Shown here one piece after another: positions 43,021 through 48,263 of a DNA stretch of 48,263 bases. The notes beneath the pieces were generated by a model. The model saw only the letters and a list, made by a program, of their open reading frames with translations. It had not been told where the DNA came from and ran no database searches. The stretch is from Bacteroidota bacterium. GTDB lineage: Bacteria > Bacteroidota > Ignavibacteria > UBA10030. Numbering within the stretch: the stretch's first letter is position 1; each line of letters begins with the position of its first letter. The stretch covers positions 1 through 48,263 of the forward strand of contig JAKAJH010000021.1 of assembly GCA_021813905.1 (NCBI GenBank), read 5' to 3'. Both the position numbers and the translations under genes were made by a program.

Positions 43021-43788
43021 CTAGGGGCTCAGAAAATCCAGGACGAGGGAGGAGAGTTCTTCCGGTCGTTCCACGTGTACCCAGTGTCCGGCGTCGAGCG
43101 ATTCGATGCGAACGGCGGGGAAGAATTGCCGGATACCCGGCAGATCGGCATCCGGCACATACGATGACCGCGAGCCCCGCACGAGCAATGTCGGTCCCCC
43201 GAACGTCCGCCCGGGCGCAAGTCCTTCCAGAATCCGATCGTAGTCCCGGACAAGCACCGGAAGATTCATCTTCCACCGGAACGCACCTTCGTCAGTCCTC
43301 TGAAGGTTCTTCATCAGGAACTGGCGAATGGAATGTTCCGAAATGGATCGGGCAAGGACGGCGTCGACATCGGCGCGGCTTTTGGCGATCGTGAGATCGA
43401 CAGACTGGAGCGCATCGAGAATGACGTCATGGTGCGATCGGTATCTCTTCGATCCGATGTCCACCACGATCAGCCGGTGCACCAGCTCCGGATGCATGAG
43501 CGCGAGCTCCATTGCAGTCCGGCCTCCCATCGAATGACCAAGGAGATGCGCGCGCTTCAGATGATGGCGCGTGAGGAGCTCGAGCACATCGCGGACCATC
43601 GACGGATGGTCGAATTCGTTCGCGTGGGGGGACCGGCCATGATTCCGCGCGTCGGGCGCCAGTACAAAGAACCGTTCCGACCACTTCCGCGCAAGCGTTG
43701 CCCAGTTGTCCGCAGATCCGAGGAATCCGTGCAGGATTACCAGCGCCGGATCTGATGGAGAACCATAGTGGTAGGTGTGGAGAAGCAT
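43021..43788 (-). CDS. Alpha/beta-fold hydrolase (YbfF-like esterase)
   Basis: A 255-residue alpha/beta hydrolase. Features: oxyanion region LVILHGFLGSADNW (~17-30), nucleophile elbow GHSMGGRTAMELAL (Ser ~95) and terminal catalytic His in LDAGHWVHVERPEEL (~235). VLAPDARNHGRSPHANEFDH is typical of YbfF-type esterases acting on acyl esters or acyl-CoA. The start at 43788 lies 3 bases after a strong hairpin that overlaps the end of the upstream transposase-like gene. Confidence 0.9.
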   Translation of the reverse strand: MLLHTYHYGSPSDPALVILHGFLGSADNWATLARKWSERFFVLAPDARNHGRSPHANEFDHPSMVRDVLELLTRHHLKRAHLLGHSMGGRTAMELALMHPELVHRLIVVDIGSKRYRSHHDVILDALQSVDLTIAKSRADVDAVLARSISEHSIRQFLMKNLQRTDEGAFRWKMNLPVLVRDYDRILEGLAPGRTFGGPTLLVRGSRSSYVPDADLPGIRQFFPAVRIESLDAGHWVHVERPEELSSLVLDFLSP

Positions 43789-43791
43789 GGT

Positions 43792-43841
43792 AGAAGTCAG
43801 ACGTCTTCCGTGGAATCTTCGAAGTTAGACGCCTGACTTCT
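43792..43841 (-). repeat. REP-like hairpin at the 3' end of the RAYT gene
   Basis: AGAAGTCAGACGTCT (43792-43806) and AGACGCCTGACTTCT (43827-43841) form a 15-bp inverted repeat with one mismatch and a 20-base loop, inside which lies the small palindrome CTTCGAAG. The transposase stop codon (43797-43799) falls in the arm next to the hydrolase ATG. RAYT transposases are linked to short imperfect palindromes of this kind, but no second copy was noticed in this window. Confidence 0.6.
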
Positions 43842-44354
43842 CTCCTTCCCTTCGCCACCCGGATCCAGGGCCTCCAGCACTTCTGCCATCGTTCCAAACC
43901 GTTCAAGCCAGAATGACCGATCGACGAGCGTGGTCCGTGTACGTCCCGCCAATTCGGCGAAGCTGGAATATTGCCACTCGCGCGGCGACGGCGGATTGCA
44001 GTGAATGTACCTGACTACCTGCAACAAATGAAGCTCATCGTTGATGTGTTTCGCTTTGGTCCGTGGCTGGAACAGGCTTCCGTGGCAGTCGTATCGGACA
44101 TTGACGGCTTTCGTGTACGCGCTCAACAGCGTGGCGATGTGCCTCCGAATGCGATCCTGCTCCGGAGTGATGACCCTGACGGCAAAGTGAAAATGTGTCG
44201 GCATGAGGCAATATGCCAGCGTGGCAACATCCGCTCTGAGGTAGTACCGGTACCGTTCGAGGAGGTACCGATAATTCTCGGGCTCCTTGAAGAGCCGTTC
44301 CTCATTGTTTGTGCGGTTGAAGAGATGATAACACTCCCCTTCAAAGAACTGCAT
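43797..44354 (-). CDS. REP-associated tyrosine transposase-like protein (Y1/HUH family)
   Basis: A 185-residue protein of the IS200/RAYT type. The HUH metal motif is CLMPTHFHFAVRV (~49-61), the N-terminus begins MQFFEGECYHLFNRTNNEER as in RAYTs, and SAYTKAVNVRYDCHGSLFQP (~80-99) precedes the region of the catalytic Tyr. The usual YIHxNPVxAGLV segment is shortened to YIHCNPPSPREWQYSSF, so ~8 residues of the family consensus appear to be missing. It is a domesticated-type single-copy nuclease rather than a complete insertion sequence: no direct repeats or IS ends are seen. It lies between gatD and the hydrolase gene. Confidence 0.82.
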   Translation of the reverse strand: MQFFEGECYHLFNRTNNEERLFKEPENYRYLLERYRYYLRADVATLAYCLMPTHFHFAVRVITPEQDRIRRHIATLLSAYTKAVNVRYDCHGSLFQPRTKAKHINDELHLLQVVRYIHCNPPSPREWQYSSFAELAGRTRTTLVDRSFWLERFGTMAEVLEALDPGGEGKERSQASNFEDSTEDV

Positions 44355-44377
44355 GGTCCCCCCCGGGAAAACAGAAT

Positions 44378-45766
44378 CTACTTCCGATACCTGGAAATGA
44401 ACTCCTCCACCTCCGGGATCCCGCCCTGGAAGATCAAATAGCCGTTGCTCGGCTCGCGATCCGTGATCTCACCGTTGACCGGTGTGAGCATGATGCGGTT
44501 CACTTCCGCCGGATCGCTCGTCTGACCGAGTGCCCATCCCAGCTTCATGTACGCCACCTCCGGCAGCATGTTCGCCGTGGGCACCACGCCCAGCTCCATC
44601 ATGTCGCGCCCCGTGTCGTACACGTACATCTGCACGTATCCCCACAGCGTCTGGACGGTCATGTACACCGCGATGTTCTTTTCTTTCGCGCGCTTCAGCG
44701 CCGGATAGAGCGGCTTGTTGACGTGCCCGAGGCCCGTCCCGGCGATCACGATCCCGCGATATCCGTTGTCGATCAGGGAATCGATGATATCGGGTCGCAT
44801 GTTGGGGTAATAATAGACGATCGCAACCTTCTCTTCGAACGCGGTGTTGACCACGACATCCTTGTCGGACCGCCGATGCCGGTAGTCCTGACGCAACGGC
44901 GTGATGGTCTCGCGGCTGACCATCGCGAGCGGGATGTCACCGATCGTCCGGAATGTGGAACGGTAGCTCGAATGCATCTTCCGCACGCGCGTGCCCCGGT
45001 GCAGCAGTCCGTACATGTCGGACGTGGGGCCGAACATGCAGACCATCACCTCCGCAATGTCGCTCTCGGCCGCCGCTTTGACGCTGTGCATCAGATTCAG
45101 CGCCGCGTCCGACGAGGGACGGTCGCTGGAGCGCTGCGAGCCGACCATCACAATGGGGACGGGGGAATTCTGCACCATGAACGACAGGATCGCCGCCGTG
45201 TGGTGCATGGTGTCGGTGCCGTGACCGATGACGATGCCCTGCACGCCCTTCTGCACCTCGCGTCCGATGGCTTCCGCCGTGCCGCGCCACTGCTCCGGTC
45301 CCATATTCTCGCTGAACACGCCGTACAGCTTCTCCGTCTCCAGATTGCAGATGTCCGCGAGCTCCGGGACGGATCCGTACAGCTCTCCGGGTGAGAACGC
45401 CGGAATGACCGCACCCGTCCGGTAGTCGAGCCGGCTGGCGATCGTGCCGCCGGTACCGAAAAGCTTCACGCGCGGTTTCCGCGGATCGAACGGAAATTCC
45501 TTCTCCGGGATCTTGTAGTGCGCTTCCTTGCGCCCGGTCGTGGTGATTCCCTCGATCGATGCCGCCGCAATCCCCACGTTGTAGCCCGACCGCAGCTTGA
45601 TCACGATATGCAGCGGATCGGCGGTCTCGGAACGAGGGAGGATGATTCCCGTGTACTTCCCGTGCGATGTTGTGATCTCGACGTCATTCCAGACTTGCGC
45701 CTGAAAGTTCTTGAGCGTGTCGAGGGCCGCGCCCCGGTAGCCTTTGTATGCGTCGCTGGCGGTCAT
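44378..45766 (-). CDS. gatD: Glutamyl-tRNA(Gln) amidotransferase subunit D (archaeal type)
   Basis: The asparaginase-like subunit of GatDE, which releases ammonia from an amide donor for conversion of Glu-tRNA(Gln) to Gln-tRNA(Gln). Length is 462 residues. An N-terminal SH3-like domain (~25-75, VEITTSHGKYTGIILP) distinguishes it from plain asparaginases. Active-site residues are present: Thr105/Thr108 in GTGGTIAS, Thr184-Asp185 in GHGTDT and Lys263 in RVRKMHSSYR. VGSQRSSDRPSSDAALNLM is the typical GatD segment. Its ATG overlaps the gatE stop by 4 bases (ATGA), so the pair is coupled. GatDE is known as an archaeal enzyme. Confidence 0.93.
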   Translation of the reverse strand: MTASDAYKGYRGAALDTLKNFQAQVWNDVEITTSHGKYTGIILPRSETADPLHIVIKLRSGYNVGIAAASIEGITTTGRKEAHYKIPEKEFPFDPRKPRVKLFGTGGTIASRLDYRTGAVIPAFSPGELYGSVPELADICNLETEKLYGVFSENMGPEQWRGTAEAIGREVQKGVQGIVIGHGTDTMHHTAAILSFMVQNSPVPIVMVGSQRSSDRPSSDAALNLMHSVKAAAESDIAEVMVCMFGPTSDMYGLLHRGTRVRKMHSSYRSTFRTIGDIPLAMVSRETITPLRQDYRHRRSDKDVVVNTAFEEKVAIVYYYPNMRPDIIDSLIDNGYRGIVIAGTGLGHVNKPLYPALKRAKEKNIAVYMTVQTLWGYVQMYVYDTGRDMMELGVVPTANMLPEVAYMKLGWALGQTSDPAEVNRIMLTPVNGEITDREPSNGYLIFQGGIPEVEEFISRYRK

Positions 45767-47685
45767 GCGGCACCTTCCTTGCGGAATCCGACGAGTTCCG
45801 CCACGCGCGCACCCGATGCGCGTCCTCGCAATGGTTTCATCGCCAATCCCATCCGGATCTCCGCTGATTTCTCAGGCTTGCGCACTGTGAGGCCCGCAAG
45901 CTGCTTCCGCGCCTCCGACACCGCCTGCCCGATCTCCTCGTCGCTCGCCGGCGGCGGAAGGGCGATCGCGTTCGTGCTTCCTGTTGACGCAACGTTCCGC
46001 ATCGCCTGGCGAAGACCGTCCCGCACCCCGGGCTGGCCGTGACCGGCATGAAGCAGCATGCCCATCGTGTCGGCGTTCAGCACTGACACGTCGAGTCCAC
46101 TCCGGCGCAGATCCTTTCTCCACTGAATGAGTGCAACGGCGGCAAGGGTGGAATCGATCTTCCACTCGGTCACCGCCTGTTCGAAGAGGCCAGCGAAGAC
46201 CGACGATGCGAGAGGCTGAATGACATCCGGCGGCAATTGAAGCTCGCGATACCACCGTTCGCGCTCCCAGACGGGGGAGGGAAGCGTCGTCCGGATCCGC
46301 TCGAGCCGGTCCGCCGTGATGCGCTTCGGTGGCAAGTCGGTGTCGGGATACATCCGATCCGGCCCCGGCAGAATCCGTTCAAATCCGTTCGTCCCGTCCC
46401 GAAGGGCCTGCCGCGTTTCCGACGGCACGCCGATGGTCGCTTCCTTCGCGCGAATGATGATCTCGCCGGCACCCATCGCCGCGTCCGTGTCCAATCCCCA
46501 CACCAGGATCACCGTATCGTCCTCCGAAGCACCCAACGCTTTCTTCACCGCCTGCCATTCGGAAGAGGAGAGCGTTTCGCTCGGGCTGTCGGAATGCGCG
46601 ATGTTCGGGAGCGTCGTGAGGCACGCGATGACGCGCACCCGATCCGAAATTTCGCGGGAAAAGAACGTATCAGTCTGTGTGGTCCAGCGAAGCAACCCGT
46701 GGAATCCGTGGAGGCGCACGGCGTTGACGATCATGCCGCTGGCGATCGCGTTGCGGACAGGCGTGAAACGGGTCTTCTTGAGCAGCCGGGTGACATTTTC
46801 CGTTCGCGACTGGAACGACTCGGGCGTGATGCCCCGCCGGTGCAGCTCGTCTCGCAGCCGCAGCAGATTCCACTGACGCATTGCCTCGTTGTAGGTCAGC
46901 AGCGGGATCAACGGGATACGCGGGACGCCTTTGATCTCGATCCGTGTGCCGCCGGTGACGCTCACGTTCACATCTTCCCGGGCGGCGCCGATGCCCGTGC
47001 GTACCCGGCCGGTGCTGCGGACGATCCGCCGCAGGAGTTGAGCCACGTCCGCCACTTCGGAGGGCGTCCGCATGTCGGGCGCGGTGACGGTCTCGATCAG
47101 AGGCATGCCGAGCCGGTCCGTCAGATAGACGCGCTGGTGGCCGGTGTCGCTTACCTCGCGGCAAGCGTCTTCTTCGAGCCCCAACTGAATAATGTGGATT
47201 GAGCGGTCTTTATACGGGACCGATCCATCCACCCCGACGATCGTGGTTCGCTGAAAGCCCGTCGGGATGCTGCCGTCCAGATACTGCTTGCGCGCGATGT
47301 GCAACTCATCCACCATGGCGCAGCGGTACAGCAGCGCCACGCCCAGCGCAATGTCGAGCGCCTGTTCGTCGATCATGAACGGCGGCGTGTCGTCCATCTC
47401 GTACGTACAGACCGTGTCGCGGTTGATGCGATAGACGATCTCTTTTTTCGTCTTGAACTCCATCAGCGCCGTGCCGTCGTATTCTCCGAGCTCCGACAGG
47501 GTCGGGCGCATGTGACGGAGGATCTCCGCGTGATAGTGATCGCTGTAGCGTCCGGCGGGACAGCGGCAGAAGAGCTTCCGTTCCGTGAGAAGCTGCTGAT
47601 GGATCTCCAGTCCCGACTTGAATCCAACGGCGGCGTAGTCGTCGGGCGTCATGTCGGCGAACGGTCTGAATTCGGATGGGGTCAT
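45763..47685 (-). CDS. gatE: Glutamyl-tRNA(Gln) amidotransferase subunit E (archaeal type)
   Basis: The kinase/transamidase subunit of GatDE, 640 residues. The N-terminus (DYAAVGFKSGLEIHQQLLTE, KLFCRCPAG) and TGIGAAREDVNVSVTGGTR are the GatE catalytic-cradle signatures; GatB of the bacterial GatCAB lacks the long insert seen here at about 330-480 (VNAVRLHGFHGLLR ... ILVWGLDTDAAMGAGEIIIR), which is the AspRS-like GAD domain of GatE. The helical YqeY-like tail ends GLAMKPLRGRASGARVAELV. Start ATG at 47685 is taken because the family N-terminus begins there; no clear ribosome site is seen. No GatC or GatA genes are nearby. Confidence 0.93.
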   Translation of the reverse strand: MTPSEFRPFADMTPDDYAAVGFKSGLEIHQQLLTERKLFCRCPAGRYSDHYHAEILRHMRPTLSELGEYDGTALMEFKTKKEIVYRINRDTVCTYEMDDTPPFMIDEQALDIALGVALLYRCAMVDELHIARKQYLDGSIPTGFQRTTIVGVDGSVPYKDRSIHIIQLGLEEDACREVSDTGHQRVYLTDRLGMPLIETVTAPDMRTPSEVADVAQLLRRIVRSTGRVRTGIGAAREDVNVSVTGGTRIEIKGVPRIPLIPLLTYNEAMRQWNLLRLRDELHRRGITPESFQSRTENVTRLLKKTRFTPVRNAIASGMIVNAVRLHGFHGLLRWTTQTDTFFSREISDRVRVIACLTTLPNIAHSDSPSETLSSSEWQAVKKALGASEDDTVILVWGLDTDAAMGAGEIIIRAKEATIGVPSETRQALRDGTNGFERILPGPDRMYPDTDLPPKRITADRLERIRTTLPSPVWERERWYRELQLPPDVIQPLASSVFAGLFEQAVTEWKIDSTLAAVALIQWRKDLRRSGLDVSVLNADTMGMLLHAGHGQPGVRDGLRQAMRNVASTGSTNAIALPPPASDEEIGQAVSEARKQLAGLTVRKPEKSAEIRMGLAMKPLRGRASGARVAELVGFRKEGAA

Positions 47686-47822
47686 GGAATGAGGCAGGTC
47701 AATGCGTGAGGGTCGGTCGTCATGTTGCGCCGCAAATTGGGCAGAGTTTCCGGCAAAATCAACGTCCCCCCAACCTTTTGACGCCGCGCCGGGTCTCATA
47801 CAGCAAGTTCGAAGGAGCAGTT

Positions 47823-48263
47823 ATGCGGAAACGGATACTCTGCGCGGGGATCGTGATGATGAGTGTGGCGCGTGCCGCAGAGGCGCCGCAAGGGATTGCG
47901 GCGGTGGCCGCCCGGCGAGTGGTCAGTCCGGTGCGGATCGACGGAATGCTGCGCGAGCCGGAATGGCATACGCCGCCGGTGACGGCATTCTTGCAGCGTG
48001 AACCCGACCAGGGGCAACAACCCACACAGCGCACTCAGTTCTGGGTTGCGTATGACGATGCCAATCTGTACGTCGCCGCTCGGATGGAAGATGCTCACCC
48101 CGATTCGATCATCGCGCTCCTCTCCCGCCGGGACGATCAAACGTCCTCGGATGCGATCAATATCTACCTCGATCCGTATCACGACAGGAAGACGGGGTAC
48201 TACTTCAGCGTCACGGCGGCCGGTTCGGAGAGTGACGGCGTGCTGTTCAACGACGCGGGGGAT
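47823..48263 (+). CDS. DUF5916-type outer-membrane protein with a CBM9-like domain (runs off the right edge)
   Basis: Open from ATG 47823 to the end of the window (147 codons). AGGAG at 47814-47818 supports the start. The first ~19 residues (MRKRILCAGIVMMSVARAAE) form a signal peptide, followed by a carbohydrate-binding CBM9-like domain: VSPVRIDGMLREPEWHTPP, FWVAYDDANLYVAARMED, INIYLDPYHDRKTGYYFSVT. This architecture fits the DUF5916 barrel proteins of Bacteroidota and relatives. The rest, including the barrel, is outside. Confidence 0.8.
   Translation, partial: MRKRILCAGIVMMSVARAAEAPQGIAAVAARRVVSPVRIDGMLREPEWHTPPVTAFLQREPDQGQQPTQRTQFWVAYDDANLYVAARMEDAHPDSIIALLSRRDDQTSSDAINIYLDPYHDRKTGYYFSVTAAGSESDGVLFNDAGD

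Noticed and set aside
43797-44354. Complete insertion sequence around the RAYT gene
   Set aside because: No terminal inverted repeats, no target duplication and no second IS gene are visible; only a single 3' hairpin is present.
44378-47685. Possibility that the gatE-gatD segment marks an archaeal contig or a chimeric join
   Set aside because: Codon use and GC look continuous, bacterial genes flank both sides, and the pair is followed by a bacterial RAYT gene; no break is visible. Read coverage was not available, so a chimera is unlikely but not excluded.

Overview
The window is a 48.3 kb, high-GC, gene-dense piece of a bacterial chromosome from a didermic organism. Evidence for an outer membrane and bacterial identity: a TonB-dependent receptor, several lipoproteins with lipoboxes, an outer-membrane barrel remnant, murI, def and rsmI. 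The receptor with an N-terminal carboxypeptidase-regulatory-like domain, the lamin-tail protein with a FlgD-like/sorting-type C-terminus and the DUF5916-type protein point to the Bacteroidota/Ignavibacteriota side of the FCB group. Promoters that can be read look like ordinary sigma70 sites (TTGACA-17-TATATT) and many genes have GGAGG-like ribosome sites, which is unlike typical Bacteroidia. The placement is inference; no rRNA is present.

Layout. 1-3.6 kb (+): end of a semialdehyde dehydrogenase, lysine 6-aminotransferase, nadE and rsmI, tightly packed. 3.7-5.9 kb: a lipoprotein converging, across a shared bidirectional terminator, on a small frameshifted ORF and an AlkA/OGG-like DNA glycosylase. 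6.0-10.9 kb (+): a thiamine locus, made of a sigma70 promoter, a TPP riboswitch with a readable antiterminator/terminator pair, a TonB receptor, thiamine pyrophosphokinase and an SSS-family symporter. 10.9-16.3 kb (-): lipoprotein alpha-glucan debranching enzyme, SPFH protein, divergent aldo/keto reductase-like protein, hotdog thioesterase. 16.4 kb (+): inositol-phosphatase family gene. 17.3-25.4 kb (-): glnD, murI, def, PCD, pyrE, mscS, Nudix, deoA. 25.4-30.5 kb (-): an internally deleted outer-membrane-protein pseudogene behind a SulP transporter, two small envelope proteins, a CheY-like regulator, rubrerythrin and a membrane protein. 30.6-33.1 kb (-): large lamin-tail surface protein. 33.2-37.3 kb (+): response regulator, pepT and an OPT oligopeptide transporter. 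37.4-41.5 kb (-): DUF192 protein, M49-like lipoprotein metallopeptidase, DEAD-box helicase with a long disordered tail. 41.8 kb (+): HI0933-type flavoprotein. 43.0-47.7 kb (-): alpha/beta hydrolase, a RAYT-type single-strand transposase with a terminal hairpin, and gatE-gatD. 47.8 kb (+): start of a DUF5916-type outer-membrane protein.

The most unusual content is a complete gatE-gatD pair, the tRNA-dependent amidotransferase regarded as archaeal, inside a clearly bacterial contig. The best-resolved functional unit is the thiamine locus, whose switch can be read base by base and whose third gene is a candidate thiamine-type SSS transporter. Two decayed genes (25.4-26.0 kb and 4.7-5.0 kb) and two enzyme-family proteins with altered catalytic motifs (aldo/keto reductase, M49) are also worth attention. 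I saw no tRNA, rRNA, CRISPR array or prophage.
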